Shown here: one piece after another, positions 27,075 through 36,489 of the stretch | Layout of the letters: every line of letters starts with the position of its first letter | How positions within the stretch are numbered: position 1 is the first letter of the stretch | Source: an uncultured Arachnia sp. | GTDB lineage: Bacteria; Actinomycetota; Actinomycetes; Propionibacteriales; Propionibacteriaceae | NCBI GenBank assembly: GCA_947493705.1 | Contig: CANLSH010000020.1 | Span: forward strand, 1-62,338 | DNA: 62,338 nt | Reading direction: 5' to 3' | Notes under the pieces: generated by a model | The model's database searches: none | Told to the model about the DNA's origin: nothing | The model's input: the letters and a program-made list of their open reading frames with translations, nothing else | Position numbers and translations under genes: made by a program

Positions 27075-28541
27075 ATGGAGACCGTGCGATTCCTGAATGC
27101 CCAGCCATCCCATGATCTGACGTACTCGGATGTCTTCATGGTTCCGAGCCGCTCCGATGTCACGTCCCGGCTCCACGTGGACCTGACTTCGACGGACGGG
27201 CTCGCGACGCCCCTGCCGCTGGTGGCAGCCAACATGACGGCGGTCTCCGGACGACGCATGGCCGAGACAATGGCGCGGCGCGGTGGTTTGGCGGTCTTTC
27301 CCCAAGACATCCCATCTGATGTCGTGTCCCGAGCCATTGCCAAGGTGAAGGCTGCCCATCCCATTTTCGACACGGCCGTCACCATATCCGTCGAGACCAC
27401 ACTGGGAGAGACCCTCGGGCTCATCACCAAGCGTGCGCATGGCGTGGCTGTGGTGGTGGCGGATGGCCATGTCTTGGGGGTCGTCACCCCAGCGGCGTGC
27501 GAAGGAATGGACCGCTTCGCCCAGGCTGGCGATGTGATGACCACAGACATGGCCACCGTGACGCCCGATACCGCGCCCGAGGAGGTCTTCAACATCCTCG
27601 CCTCCTCCCATCAGCAGATCGCGGTCGCTACGGATGCAGACGAGCGTCTCGTTGGCGTCATGAACGCCAAGGGTGCGCTGCGGTGCGGCATCTACTCCCC
27701 CTCCCTGGACCATGAGGGCCGGCTGCGTTCAGGGGTAGCGGTGGGGATCAATGGCGATGTATCGGCCAAGGTCCGGGCCGCCCTGGCTGCCGATGCTGAT
27801 GTGCTGGTCATGGACACGGCGCACGGGCACCAGGAAAAGATGATCTCAGCGCTGCGGGTCGCTGCCGAAATTCGGGACGAGTTCCACGGGCGGACTGGGC
27901 GTCGTATCCAGATCGTGGCTGGCAACGTCGTCACCTCTGACGGTGTGACAGACCTTGTGTCCGCTGGTGCGGACATCCTGAAGGTTGGTGTGGGTCCCGG
28001 TGCCATGTGTACTACTCGGATGCAGACAGGCGTGGGCCGCCCACAGTTCTCTGCCGTGCTGGAATGCGCAGCTGCTGCCAAGGAGCTCGGCTCGGCTGTC
28101 TGGGCCGACGGTGGGGTCAAGTATCCGCGCGACGTCGCGCTTGCGCTGGCTGCAGGGGCAGGCTCTGTCATGATCGGCTCCTGGTTCGCCGGCACACATG
28201 AGTCCACCGGTGATCAGATGAACGACCACCAGGGCCGCATCTACAAGGAATCCTTCGGCATGGCGTCCGCGCGCGCCGTTCAGCACCGCACGCGGCAGCA
28301 GTCGCCGTTCGAACGAGCCCGCGCGGCAATGTTCGAGGAGGGCATCTCCTGCTCACGCATGTATCTGGATCCGCAGCGTCCCGGTGTGGAGGACTTGCTG
28401 GACTGGATCACTTCTGGTGTTCGCTCCGCGGCCACCTATGCCGGTGCCCGCACCCTTGAGGAATTCGCGGACAGGGCTGTCATCGGCGTCCAGTCCGGTT
28501 CAGGCTACGAAGAGGGGCGTCCCGTGGAGCAGAGCTGGTAG
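27075..28541 (+). CDS. guaB1: GuaB1-family IMP dehydrogenase-related protein, probable GMP reductase
   Basis: A 488-aa TIM-barrel protein with an inserted CBS pair (about 95-210). It opens FLNAQPSHDLTYSDVFMVPS, typical of the GuaB1 branch, not of true IMP dehydrogenase. The catalytic cysteine lies in GPGAMCTTRMQTGVG, and the phosphate loop region is present (GSVMIGSWFAGTHES). Mycobacterial GuaB1 has been shown to be a GMP reductase regulated by ATP/GTP through its CBS domains; that function is transferred here by family. ATG at 27075 is used; GTG 27084 is an alternative. Its stop abuts the ATG of the histidine kinase gene. Confidence 0.88.
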   Translation: METVRFLNAQPSHDLTYSDVFMVPSRSDVTSRLHVDLTSTDGLATPLPLVAANMTAVSGRRMAETMARRGGLAVFPQDIPSDVVSRAIAKVKAAHPIFDTAVTISVETTLGETLGLITKRAHGVAVVVADGHVLGVVTPAACEGMDRFAQAGDVMTTDMATVTPDTAPEEVFNILASSHQQIAVATDADERLVGVMNAKGALRCGIYSPSLDHEGRLRSGVAVGINGDVSAKVRAALAADADVLVMDTAHGHQEKMISALRVAAEIRDEFHGRTGRRIQIVAGNVVTSDGVTDLVSAGADILKVGVGPGAMCTTRMQTGVGRPQFSAVLECAAAAKELGSAVWADGGVKYPRDVALALAAGAGSVMIGSWFAGTHESTGDQMNDHQGRIYKESFGMASARAVQHRTRQQSPFERARAAMFEEGISCSRMYLDPQRPGVEDLLDWITSGVRSAATYAGARTLEEFADRAVIGVQSGSGYEEGRPVEQSW

Positions 28542-29807
28542 ATGCGCGATTTCTTCGGGATCGACGACGACTTCGTACGCGAGGTGCCACCGGGCGCCCT
28601 CCGTGCCGATATCGGCATCGCGCTCATCCTGGTGGTGCTCTCCATCAGCAGTCTGCTCGGCTATTGGACCATCCCGGAAATCACAGAAGACACCCACCTG
28701 CCGTGGAGCATTCCCCTGATCGTGGTCGCAGGTGTCATGATTTCGGTTCGGAGGCTGTTCCCGGTGTGGGTACTGTTGCTCTGCACGGGTGTTCATTTCG
28801 TCGCGGTGGGTTCATTGTTTCCTCTGGCCACTCAACAGCCCGGCATGCAGGTGCTGTACTTCCTCGGCCTCTACTCCGCCATGGCCTGGGCCCGGAATCG
28901 CGAGGCCCTGATGCTGGCCACCATCGTCGTCCTGCTTTCCATGACGGCGTGGGTCGCACTTGCCTTCTCCGTCTTCGGTGCGTTGCAGATCGCCGAATTG
29001 GGTTCCTCCCCGATCCTTCTTGTGATCAGTCAGGTCCTGGTGAACATCGCCTATTTCGGGGCCGCCACCTGGTTGGGCCGCAACGCCTGGTTGAAGGCCC
29101 GCGGCGAGGCTCAACTCATGCACTCCAGAGAGCTCGTCGAGGAGCAGTCACGTCAGCTCGCGGATCAGGCCGTCACGGGTGAACGAATCCGCATCGCCCG
29201 CGAACTCCACGACTCACTCGCCCATCACGTCTCCCTGATCGGAGTTCAGACGGCGGCCGCCCGGCGCATCATGGACAAGAAGCCAGACGACGCGAAGAAG
29301 TCCTTGGTGGCTGCTGAGCACTCAGCCCGCCAGAGCGTCCACGAGCTTCGCACGATGCTGGGTTCCCTGCGCTCGGACGAGGGTGGCCCCGCTGCATCCG
29401 GTTTGGAATCGCTGGCGACCCTCGTGGAGGACAACTCCACGCTGGGCCTGGCCGTGGACGTCTCGGTCGTTGGAGAGACCTCCTGTCTGGACGAACTCAG
29501 CAGGGTGCAGTCAGCCGCACTGTTTCGTATCACACAGGAGGCGCTGGCAAACATCCGCAGCCACTCGACCGCTGCACAAGCACGAGTGACCATCCGCGTC
29601 GGTGAGAGACTGGCTGAGGCCGAGATCGTTGATGATGGACGGCCACTCACCGGTACGCGAGGCTCAGGACTGGGTCAACTCGGTATCCGTGAACGTGTCG
29701 CCGCCCTCGGTGGCACCGCAGAAATCGGTTCGCGCCCAGAGAGGGGCTACCGCGTGCTCGTCAGGCTCCCGCTCAACGGCGGCACAAGGGAATCAGCGAC
29801 AGCATGA
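28542..29807 (+). CDS. Sensor histidine kinase, NarL/DesK family
   Basis: A 421-aa kinase with five or six N-terminal transmembrane helices (about 20-175), a short coiled coil, then a HisKA_3 domain with the phospho-acceptor His in RIARELHDSLAHHVS and a C-terminal HATPase domain (AEIVDDG, GSGLGQLGIRERVAALGG). It starts directly after the guaB1 stop and overlaps the response regulator start (ATGA). Kinases with only membrane helices and little extracellular sequence usually sense membrane or wall stress. The adjacent ABC-2 exporter suggests an antibiotic- or peptide-response module; ligand unknown. Confidence 0.92.
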   Translation: MRDFFGIDDDFVREVPPGALRADIGIALILVVLSISSLLGYWTIPEITEDTHLPWSIPLIVVAGVMISVRRLFPVWVLLLCTGVHFVAVGSLFPLATQQPGMQVLYFLGLYSAMAWARNREALMLATIVVLLSMTAWVALAFSVFGALQIAELGSSPILLVISQVLVNIAYFGAATWLGRNAWLKARGEAQLMHSRELVEEQSRQLADQAVTGERIRIARELHDSLAHHVSLIGVQTAAARRIMDKKPDDAKKSLVAAEHSARQSVHELRTMLGSLRSDEGGPAASGLESLATLVEDNSTLGLAVDVSVVGETSCLDELSRVQSAALFRITQEALANIRSHSTAAQARVTIRVGERLAEAEIVDDGRPLTGTRGSGLGQLGIRERVAALGGTAEIGSRPERGYRVLVRLPLNGGTRESATA

Positions 29808-30469
29808 TCAGGGTTCTGTTGGTGGATGACCAGAGCTTGGTTCGCCAGGCTTTCGCCCTCATGCTCAGCGTGGAGGACGACATCGCGCTGGTGGGACAGT
29901 GCGGCAACGGTGAGGAAGCCGTCGCGGCGGCCGGCCAGTGTGATGTCGTCCTCATGGACATCGAGATGCCCGTTCAGAACGGCATTGAGGCGACCCGTCA
30001 CATCCGCGCCACCCATCCTCATGTGGAAGTCATAGTGCTCACCACCTTTGATCGTGATGACTATCTCTTCGAAGCACTTGAAGCGGGTGCGGCAGGCTTC
30101 CTCCTGAAGAATGCTGAACCGGAGAAGCTCCTGGAGTCCATTCGCACCGTCTCGAGTGGTGGTGCCCTCCTCGCCCCGGAGGTGACACGCAGGGTGATCG
30201 CTGGCGCCGTGGAGGGTCGGCGTGCGGCACCCACCACCAGCGCGGGCCTGCAACGGCTGACTTCCCGTGAACGCGATGTTCTGGCGCTGATGGCAGCTGG
30301 CCTTTCCAATGCCGAAATCGCCGGGCGCCTCGTCGTGGGAGAAGCCACCATCAAGACTCACGTCTCCTCCTGCCTGGCCAAGCTCGACGTTCGTGACCGG
30401 GTGCAGGCGGTCATTCACGCCTTTGAGCACGGAGTGGTGGCCCCCAGCGACCCAGTGGACCCCCACTGA
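29804..30469 (+). CDS. LuxR/NarL-type response regulator
   Basis: A 221-aa regulator. The receiver domain has the acidic pair in VLLVDDQ, phospho-acceptor Asp52 in VLMDIEMP, and the switch/Lys region LLKNAEPEKL. A C-terminal LuxR helix-turn-helix follows (LTSRERDVLALMAAG, then NAEIAGRLVV and TIKTHVSSCLAKL). It is partnered with the kinase encoded immediately upstream, and probably controls the ABC exporter genes downstream, perhaps through sequences in the 118-bp gap after this gene. Confidence 0.95.
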   Translation: MIRVLLVDDQSLVRQAFALMLSVEDDIALVGQCGNGEEAVAAAGQCDVVLMDIEMPVQNGIEATRHIRATHPHVEVIVLTTFDRDDYLFEALEAGAAGFLLKNAEPEKLLESIRTVSSGGALLAPEVTRRVIAGAVEGRRAAPTTSAGLQRLTSRERDVLALMAAGLSNAEIAGRLVVGEATIKTHVSSCLAKLDVRDRVQAVIHAFEHGVVAPSDPVDPH

Positions 30470-30493
30470 TCAACTCCTCCCCCTTTCGGTGGA

Positions 30494-30587
30494 GGTGGGT
30501 ACGCCACAACTTCAGCACTGCGGCCGATGTGGAGAACCCTTCCTGGCTGGCATCGTGGGATTCACGATCAACAAGGGAGTACCCACC
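30494..30587 (+). promoter_or_regulatory. Inverted repeat spanning the leader of the ABC exporter operon
   Basis: GGTGGGTAC at 30494-30502 is the exact reverse complement of GTACCCACC at 30579-30587. The second copy touches the ATG at 30588 and follows the ribosome binding site AAGGGAG. It could be a pair of half-sites for the upstream LuxR-type regulator, or could fold in RNA and mask translation initiation. A 9-bp match by chance is possible. Confidence 0.35.
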
Positions 30588-31469
30588 ATGCTGGAGATAC
30601 GTAGTCTCACCCGTCGCTTCGGCGACCTCACCGCCGTGGAAGACGTCTCATTCGATGTCCACCCCGGGAGATTCACCGGATTCGTCGGTGGCAACGGCGC
30701 GGGCAAAACAACGACCATGAGGATGATCATGGGCCTCCTGCAGCCGAATGCAGGTCAAGTTCTCTGGAACGGCTCCCCCATCACCGCACGGGAGCGAGCC
30801 CAATTCGGCTACATGCCGGAGGAGCGCGGTCTGTATCCCAAACAGCCGGTACGCACCCAACTGGTCTATCTCGGCGAGCTCCACGGCATGACCGGCAAGC
30901 AGGCTCGAGACGCTGCTGATGCCCTGATGACCCGCTTCGGTCTCGGGGATCGTCTGAAGGACAAACTCGAGACCCTCTCGCTGGGCAACCAGCAGCGCGT
31001 TCAGATCGCAGCTGCTGTCATTGCAGAGCCGGTGGGTCTCGTGCTTGACGAACCCTTCAATGGCCTTGATCCCGACGCCGTTGATGAGATGTTCACCGTC
31101 TTAAGTGAGTTCACCAAACGCCAGGTGCCCGTTCTCTTCTCCTCCCATCAGCTGGATCTGGTGGAGCGGCTCTGTGACGACATCGTCATCCTGGCCAAGG
31201 GGAAGGTGGTGGCCGACGGGCCGGTGGACCAACTACGTCGAGCGGGTGAGACCCACCACCGTATTCGCACCGAATCCGATCTTGGCTGGCTGCGAGACCA
31301 CCCCGGCGTCCATGTCCTCGACCTCGACGGTGCCGAAGCATCCGTGGCCTTCAGCAGCGAGGCCATCGAGCAGTCGGTGCTCGCGGAAGCCATGCGCCGG
31401 GGCCCCGTCCGGGCTTTCGGCCCCACCATCCGTCCATTGAGCGAGATTTACAGGGAGATCACACGATGA
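30588..31469 (+). CDS. ABC transporter ATP-binding protein (ABC-2 exporter type)
   Basis: A 293-aa ATPase. Walker A is GGNGAGKTT at about 34-42, the signature is LSLGNQQR (one substitution from LSGGQ, as is usual in NatA-like ATPases), Walker B is LVLDEPFNGLD, and the switch His is in LFSSHQLDLVE. A C-terminal domain of about 80 residues resembles the DUF4162-type tail of drug-exporter ATPases. ATG at 30588 follows AAGGGAG at a good distance. It overlaps the permease gene (ATGA). Substrate may be sodium, a peptide or an antibiotic; undetermined. Confidence 0.93.
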   Translation: MLEIRSLTRRFGDLTAVEDVSFDVHPGRFTGFVGGNGAGKTTTMRMIMGLLQPNAGQVLWNGSPITARERAQFGYMPEERGLYPKQPVRTQLVYLGELHGMTGKQARDAADALMTRFGLGDRLKDKLETLSLGNQQRVQIAAAVIAEPVGLVLDEPFNGLDPDAVDEMFTVLSEFTKRQVPVLFSSHQLDLVERLCDDIVILAKGKVVADGPVDQLRRAGETHHRIRTESDLGWLRDHPGVHVLDLDGAEASVAFSSEAIEQSVLAEAMRRGPVRAFGPTIRPLSEIYREITR

Positions 31470-32626
31470 GTTACCCAGCCCCCGCGATGCCATGGTGGAT
31501 CGTCGCGCGTCGCGAGATCATGGCCAAGCTGACCCAGAAGGGTTTCTGGATCTCGACGGTGGTCGTGGTCCTGATGCTCGTTGCGGGTTTCTTCCTCTCG
31601 TTCTTCTTCGCGTCCTCGCAGGACGAGATGACGGTCGCGGTCACCGACGATGCGGGCGCCCAAGTGGTGGCAATCGCCGCGGATTCAAGCGGCCGCGACA
31701 TCCGAACTTCCACGATGGAGGAAGCAGACGTCGAGGCCGCCGTCGAGAACGGTGACGTCGACGCGGGCCTCGTACAGACGGATGCTGGCTGGGATCTGGT
31801 GGTGGACAGTATTGAAACCAGCGTGGGTGACGTCCAACAGGCGGTGTCCACCTACATGACTCGCACCAACGCCGCAGAGTTGGGCATTGACCCGGCGGCT
31901 CTGCAGGAGGGAGCGAATGTAGAGCTCAGGCTCACCGGCGAGCAGTTGGAGCAGGATGCCGTCATCGCCCTCATCACCGGTTTGGTCTTCTCCGTGCTCT
32001 TCTTCATGGCCGCCTTCACCTACGGCCTCCAGATTGCACAAAGCGTCGTGGAGGAGAAGGAATCCCGGATTGTCGAGATCCTCACCGCGGCGGTACCAAC
32101 CCGTCACCTCCTCATCGGAAAGGTGCTGGGCAACACCATGATGGCCTTGGGGCAGCTCCTGATCTTCCTGATCGTGGGGGTCATCGGGATATCCGTGACG
32201 GAGTACGGTCAGTTCCTGCCCGTCCTGGCGCCCAATATTGGATGGTTCATCGTGTTCTTCCTGATGGGCTTTGCAGCGCTCAGTTGTCTGTGGGCGGCAG
32301 CCGGAGCCATGGCCACACGCGTTCAGGACATCAACAACACCACTATGCCGCTGATGATCATCCTGTTCGGCGTGTACATGGCTGGTTTCGTTGCCAGTGG
32401 AACGACGGCGCAGGTCCTGAGCTACGTTCCCATCGCCTCCAGCGTCCTCATGCCACAAAGGCTCTTGGCTGGCGAGTCCACGTGGATTGACGCGGTCATC
32501 GCCCTCGTCCTGTGTCTTGCCTTCATGGGTGTCGCAGTATGGGTGGGCGCCAAGATCTACCGTCGCGGCATCCTCAAGACTTCCGGCATCCTGGGACTCA
32601 GGGAGGCCTTCAGCAAGGCCAGTTGA
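31466..32626 (+). CDS. ABC-2 type permease (NatB-like)
   Basis: A 386-aa membrane protein. The N-terminal helix (about 25-50) is followed by an extracellular domain of about 120 residues, then five or six helices from about residue 165. The segment VEEKESRIVEILTAAVPTRHLL matches the cytoplasmic coupling loop characteristic of NatB/ABC-2 permeases. It is the membrane partner of the ATPase encoded upstream, last in the guaB1 / kinase / regulator / ATPase / permease series. Palindromic repeats start three bases after its stop and probably terminate transcription. Confidence 0.9.
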   Translation: MSYPAPAMPWWIVARREIMAKLTQKGFWISTVVVVLMLVAGFFLSFFFASSQDEMTVAVTDDAGAQVVAIAADSSGRDIRTSTMEEADVEAAVENGDVDAGLVQTDAGWDLVVDSIETSVGDVQQAVSTYMTRTNAAELGIDPAALQEGANVELRLTGEQLEQDAVIALITGLVFSVLFFMAAFTYGLQIAQSVVEEKESRIVEILTAAVPTRHLLIGKVLGNTMMALGQLLIFLIVGVIGISVTEYGQFLPVLAPNIGWFIVFFLMGFAALSCLWAAAGAMATRVQDINNTTMPLMIILFGVYMAGFVASGTTAQVLSYVPIASSVLMPQRLLAGESTWIDAVIALVLCLAFMGVAVWVGAKIYRRGILKTSGILGLREAFSKAS

Positions 32627-32628
32627 TT

Positions 32629-32912
32629 CACGGGGCTCCGCCCCGTGGACCCATCAACAGGAACCTCGTCATTTCGTAAGTACGCCCGCCCATCACGATG
32701 AGGCCCGAAGAACGCGGCGAAGCCGCCTGTTCTTCGGAACAGAAAGTCGCGCGAGCGAAACGAGTTCGAACCGGGACGTAGTCCCGGCGGGTTCACGGGG
32801 CGGAGCCCCGTGGGTTGTTCTTCGGAACAGGAGATCGTGCGAGCGAAGCGAGTTCGAACCGGGGCGAGCGAAGCAAGCCCCGGCGGGGGTTCACGGGGGC
32901 GGAGCCCCCGTG
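32629..32912. repeat. Mosaic palindromic repeat cluster between permease and ctaF
   Basis: A 284-bp gap of nested short palindromes with no gene. Stems: CACGGGGC-TCC-GCCCCGTG (32629-32647), CCGGGAC-GTA-GTCCCGG (32771-32787), CACGGGGC-GGA-GCCCCGTG (32794-32812), CCGGGGC with an 11-nt loop (32859-32883), and CACGGGGGC-GGA-GCCCCCGTG (32892-32912). Two direct-repeat units, about 32730-32812 and 32817-32912, each run TTCTTCGGAACAG, GCGAGCGAA-CGAGTTCGAACCGGG, then the CACGGGG hairpin. They also separate two convergent operons, so they probably act as terminators. Confidence 0.8.
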
Positions 32913-32915
32913 TGG

Positions 32916-33314
32916 TTAGTGTTGGTAATCGCCCCGGTAGAACTCCAGGACCCAACCGGAAACTGCCCAGATGCCGATTCCCAGCCCCAGGATGGTGATC
33001 CATGCCTGCTCGACACCAGGACCGAGGAAGATCAACGTGACAACAGCGGCGGACACGAACGGCCACATGCTCTGAGGCGGGAAGAATCCCACCTCACCGG
33101 CGGCTTCGTAGACCTCAGCATCACGACGATCCTCAGGCCGGGCGTCGAAGCCGCGTGCCGCGATGGTCAGGTAGCCGGCGATCAGGGCGCCCAGAAGGGC
33201 CGCGAAACCCAGTACGAAGGTGCCCGCGATCTCCTGGGCCATGAACCAGTACACGGGCGTGATTGCGGCGAAGAACACCGCGATGAACCAGAAGACAAGT
33301 CTTTCGGGTTTCAT
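32916..33314 (-). CDS. ctaF: Cytochrome c oxidase subunit IV, actinobacterial type
   Basis: A 132-aa membrane protein with four helices, matching the actinobacterial subunit IV that stabilises the aa3 oxidase. It opens [24 protein letters not shown] without a signal peptide and has the central [13 protein letters not shown] loop and the [10 protein letters not shown] segment, which I recognise from the family. The start overlaps the ctaD stop by four bases (ATGA). It ends at the edge of the palindromic repeat cluster. Confidence 0.93.
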   Translation of the reverse strand: MKPERLVFWFIAVFFAAITPVYWFMAQEIAGTFVLGFAALLGALIAGYLTIAARGFDARPEDRRDAEVYEAAGEVGFFPPQSMWPFVSAAVVTLIFLGPGVEQAWITILGLGIGIWAVSGWVLEFYRGDYQH

Positions 33315-35038
33315 GAGTGAGTACCTCCTACGAGTTCGGAGTCCTCATTCTCGTCGACCAGTTCTGCGAACTCTGCCTCGTCCTCTTCTGCGAGGTCAGG
33401 GTGTGCAAGGTCGAAGGCGGGATGCATCGAGCGGATCCTTGGTAGGGAATCGAAGTTGTGCCGAGGCGGTGGGCATGAGGTGGCCCATTCGAGCGACCGC
33501 CCCCAGCCCCATGGGTCGTTGACCTCGACCTTGGGCGACTTGCGGGTGACCCACATGTTCCAGAGGAACGGGATCATTGATGCGCCCAACAAGAAAGCAC
33601 CGAACGTGGAGACCTGATTGAGAACCGTGAAGCCCTCATCTGCGGCGTAGTCGGCATAGCGACGGGGCATGCCCTCGGCCCCCAGCCAGTGCTGAACGAG
33701 GAAGGTGATCTGGAAGCCGAAGAACAGCATCCAGAAGTGGATCTTGCCCCACGTCTCGTTGAGCATCTTGCCTGTGAATTTGGGCCACCAGTAGTAGAAA
33801 CCGGCGAACATGGCGAAGACGACGGTGCCGAAGACCGTGTAGTGGAAGTGGGCCACCACGAAGTACGAGTCCGTGACATGGAAGTCCAGCGCCGGTGCAG
33901 CCAGAATGATGCCGGTCAGCCCTCCGAACAGGAAGGTGACGAGGAATCCCAGGGCAAAGAGCATCGAGGAATTGAGGGTCAGTGATCCGCGCCAGATCGT
34001 TCCGATCCAGTTGAAGAATTTGACCCCCGTCGGGACCGCGATGAGGAATGACATGAAGGAGAAGAACGGCAGGCTGACCGCACCCGTGGCAAACATGTGG
34101 TGCGCCCACACCGACGCCGAGAGAGCGCCGATGGCCAGCGTAGCGAAGACCAGTCCGTAGTAGCCGAACACCGGCTTGCGGCTGAATACGCTCAGGACTT
34201 CGGTGATGATTCCGAAGAACGGCAGAGCAATCACGTAGACCTCGGGATGGCCGAAGAACCAGAACAAGTGTTGCCAGAGCACGGCACCCGAGTTACTGGC
34301 ATCGAAGATGAGGCTTCCAAGTACCCGGTCAGATCCGAGAACCAGAAGGCCGGCGGCAAGCACGGGGAAGGAAATCAGTACCAGCATCGATGTCACGAGG
34401 ATGTTCCACGTGAAGATGGGCATCCGGAACATCGTGAGCCCCGGGGCCCTCATGGAGATGATGGTCGTGATGAAGTTGACCGACCCGAGGATCGTGGAAG
34501 TTCCGAGAATGTAGAGCCCCATCACCCACATGTTCGAGCCAAACCCGGGTGAGTTGATGGCGTTGCTCAGCGGCGCATAGGCGAACCAGCCAAAGCTGGC
34601 CGCTCCCCCGGGCATGAGAAAACCGGCGCAGGCCAACAACGAGCCGAAGACGTACAGCCAGTAGCTGAACGCATTGAGCCGTGGAAAGGCAACATCGGGT
34701 GCGCCGATCTGCAGCGGGATGAGTGCGTTTGCAAAGCCTGCGAACAACGGCGTCGCGAACATCAACAGCATGATCGTGCCGTGCATGGTGAAGAACTGGT
34801 TGTACGTCTCGAAGTTCAGCAACTGCATTCCGGGATTGGCGAGCTCCGCGCGGATGAACAGCGCCAGCACACCACCGAACATGAAGAACAGCATGGACGT
34901 GACGAGGTACATGTTGCCGATCACCTTGTGATCGGTCGTGGTCAGGTAGCCCACCACCTTGGTGCCCAGAGATGTCTCGGCTCGTGACGAGGTACGCACC
35001 TCGGACTGGGTGCTCACCCGAGCGGTCTGTGTGCTCAC
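33311..35038 (-). CDS. ctaD: Cytochrome c oxidase subunit I
   Basis: A 575-aa heme-copper oxidase catalytic subunit with twelve helices. CuB and heme ligands are visible: [15 protein letters not shown] with the His-Tyr crosslink pair, [11 protein letters not shown], and [10 protein letters not shown] with both heme ligands. It reduces O2 to water and pumps protons. The C-terminal tail is acidic. The GTG start overlaps the ctaC stop (GTGA), and its stop overlaps ctaF. In M. tuberculosis ctaD lies elsewhere; here all three genes are contiguous. Confidence 0.98.
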   Translation of the reverse strand: MSTQTARVSTQSEVRTSSRAETSLGTKVVGYLTTTDHKVIGNMYLVTSMLFFMFGGVLALFIRAELANPGMQLLNFETYNQFFTMHGTIMLLMFATPLFAGFANALIPLQIGAPDVAFPRLNAFSYWLYVFGSLLACAGFLMPGGAASFGWFAYAPLSNAINSPGFGSNMWVMGLYILGTSTILGSVNFITTIISMRAPGLTMFRMPIFTWNILVTSMLVLISFPVLAAGLLVLGSDRVLGSLIFDASNSGAVLWQHLFWFFGHPEVYVIALPFFGIITEVLSVFSRKPVFGYYGLVFATLAIGALSASVWAHHMFATGAVSLPFFSFMSFLIAVPTGVKFFNWIGTIWRGSLTLNSSMLFALGFLVTFLFGGLTGIILAAPALDFHVTDSYFVVAHFHYTVFGTVVFAMFAGFYYWWPKFTGKMLNETWGKIHFWMLFFGFQITFLVQHWLGAEGMPRRYADYAADEGFTVLNQVSTFGAFLLGASMIPFLWNMWVTRKSPKVEVNDPWGWGRSLEWATSCPPPRHNFDSLPRIRSMHPAFDLAHPDLAEEDEAEFAELVDENEDSELVGGTHS

Positions 35039-35901
35039 TGCTGCTCCTCCTGCGTTTCAAAGCTCGGGACCAGGTCACCCGAGGTCTCTGGAATCTGCAC
35101 CTCGAAGTCCTTCCCAGCTGCGGCCAAGCTCTGGACCTTTGCGTTGTAATCGTCCTCCGACACCACATGGACCTTGAACACCATCTGGGAGTGATAGGTC
35201 CCACACAGCTCTGCACACTTGCCCTCGTAGACACCGATACGGTTGGGGGTCGCGTCGAAGGAGTTCGGATGACCAGGAACGACATCCATCTTGAAATAGA
35301 AGCTGGGGATCCAGAAAGAGTGGATGACGTCAGCCGAGTTCAGGTTGAAACGAACCTTCTTGTTCACGGGTAGGTAGAGATCCGGAATCACCTCGGGCGT
35401 TCCACCATCGTTGGCGTTCGTGCCGATGTCCGGGTTGTCCTCCTCCATGTAGTTGAAGGTCCAGGACCACTTCTGGCCGATGACTCCGATCGTTGTATCC
35501 GGCTCTGCCTCTTGGTCCAGAAGGTTGTCGTGCGCCTGGACGGTGTAGAAGAACAGCACGCCGATGATCAGAAAGGGCACGAGGGTGTACAACAACTCCA
35601 GAGGAAGGTGGTATTTGGTCTGGCGCGGTGCTGGGGCGTCACCCTCACGACGTCGGTAGCGAATCACAGACCAGCCAATGAGTCCCCAAACGAGACCACC
35701 GACCACGAAGGACGCCACCCAGGCACCGATCCACAGGTTGCCCATGTTCGGTGCCTCCTCCGAGGCCGCCACAGGTAGACCCAATCGGCTCCCCTGTCCG
35801 GAGCAGCCCGTGAGAGCCACCATCGCCAGTGCCGAGACGGCAGCTGTCATCCGGCGTCGGAGGTGCTTCTGCCGAGACCTGCCCGCTACTTCCACACTCA
35901 C
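35035..35901 (-). CDS. ctaC: Cytochrome c oxidase subunit II
   Basis: A 288-aa lipoprotein subunit II. The signal peptide has a lipobox at LTGC (about residues 30-33). Two transmembrane helices follow (about 57-80 and 103-125), then the cupredoxin domain. CuA ligands are in IHSFWIP (His) and the [12 protein letters not shown] cluster (two Cys, His, Met), all present. It accepts electrons from the diheme QcrC. GTG at 35901 is preceded by AAAGG. First gene of ctaC-ctaD-ctaF. Confidence 0.96.
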   Translation of the reverse strand: MSVEVAGRSRQKHLRRRMTAAVSALAMVALTGCSGQGSRLGLPVAASEEAPNMGNLWIGAWVASFVVGGLVWGLIGWSVIRYRRREGDAPAPRQTKYHLPLELLYTLVPFLIIGVLFFYTVQAHDNLLDQEAEPDTTIGVIGQKWSWTFNYMEEDNPDIGTNANDGGTPEVIPDLYLPVNKKVRFNLNSADVIHSFWIPSFYFKMDVVPGHPNSFDATPNRIGVYEGKCAELCGTYHSQMVFKVHVVSEDDYNAKVQSLAAAGKDFEVQIPETSGDLVPSFETQEEQQ

Positions 35902-35982
35902 CAGATGCCTTTCGTCGAGCGTCCTCGCGAATCTTCATGATCTTCGCGACAGGTTGTCACTGATGAAGCCTACGATAACGCA

Positions 35983-36026
35983 AAAGGCCACCACGTGGCA
36001 CTCTGATACCAGACGCGGTGGCCTTT
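35983..36026 (-). terminator. Terminator after erpA
   Basis: Arms AAAGGCCACC (35983-35992) and GGTGGCCTTT (36017-36026) pair across a 24-nt loop. In the minus direction the stem is followed by a T run (CCTTTTGC), fitting a terminator for the erpA gene that ends at 36055. Confidence 0.65.
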
Positions 36027-36054
36027 GCTTTGAGCGGGTTCGGTTAGGAGCCGC

Positions 36055-36402
36055 TCAGTGGAACGAGTCACCGCAGGCGCAGGACCCGCCCGCGTTGGGA
36101 TTGTCGATGGTGAATCCCTGCTTTTCGATGGTGTCAGCGTAGTCAATGCTGGCGCCGCCCAAGTAGGGGCCGCTCATTTTGTCCGTGACCACCTTGACAC
36201 CGTCATAGTCATTGACGATGTCCCCGTCGAGGTCGCGATCATCAAAGTAAAGTTGATAGCGCAGCCCTGAGCAGCCTCCCGGCTGCACGGCGATGCGCAG
36301 GCGCAAATCATCGCGCCCCTCGCCCTCCAGCAGGGCGCGGACCTTGTCCACGGCCACATCGGTGAGGATGACGCCGGAGGTTGTGGTTTGTGTGTCGGTC
36401 AC
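36055..36402 (-). CDS. erpA: HesB/IscA-type iron-sulfur cluster insertion protein
   Basis: A 115-aa A-type carrier. It has the three conserved cysteines: one in QPGGCSGLRYQL and two in GGSCACGDSF near the C-terminus. These bind or transfer an Fe-S cluster to client proteins, plausibly the Rieske protein and others. GTG at 36402 is chosen because GGGAG precedes it at a good distance and homologues begin with TDTQTTT; starting at ATG 36414 would add four residues. Gene order ctaC region / erpA / glycerate kinase matches mycobacteria. Confidence 0.93.
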   Translation of the reverse strand: MTDTQTTTSGVILTDVAVDKVRALLEGEGRDDLRLRIAVQPGGCSGLRYQLYFDDRDLDGDIVNDYDGVKVVTDKMSGPYLGGASIDYADTIEKQGFTIDNPNAGGSCACGDSFH

Positions 36403-36489
36403 GATGGCTCCCATGTCGGTGAAGTTGATCTCGCATCCCAGTTTACGCTGGCCAGCCGCCGCACCGAAATGACATGCAGTTGGAGGGTC

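Noticed and set aside
27756..27763. GATGTATC inside guaB1 as a further sigma-regulon site
   Set aside because: No CCTCTT-like box 16-17 bp downstream, on the plus strand within coding sequence, and not before any start.
32487..33320. 277-codon plus-strand frame through the palindromic repeats and ctaF
   Set aside because: Composed of repeat sequence and antisense ctaF; no start signal.
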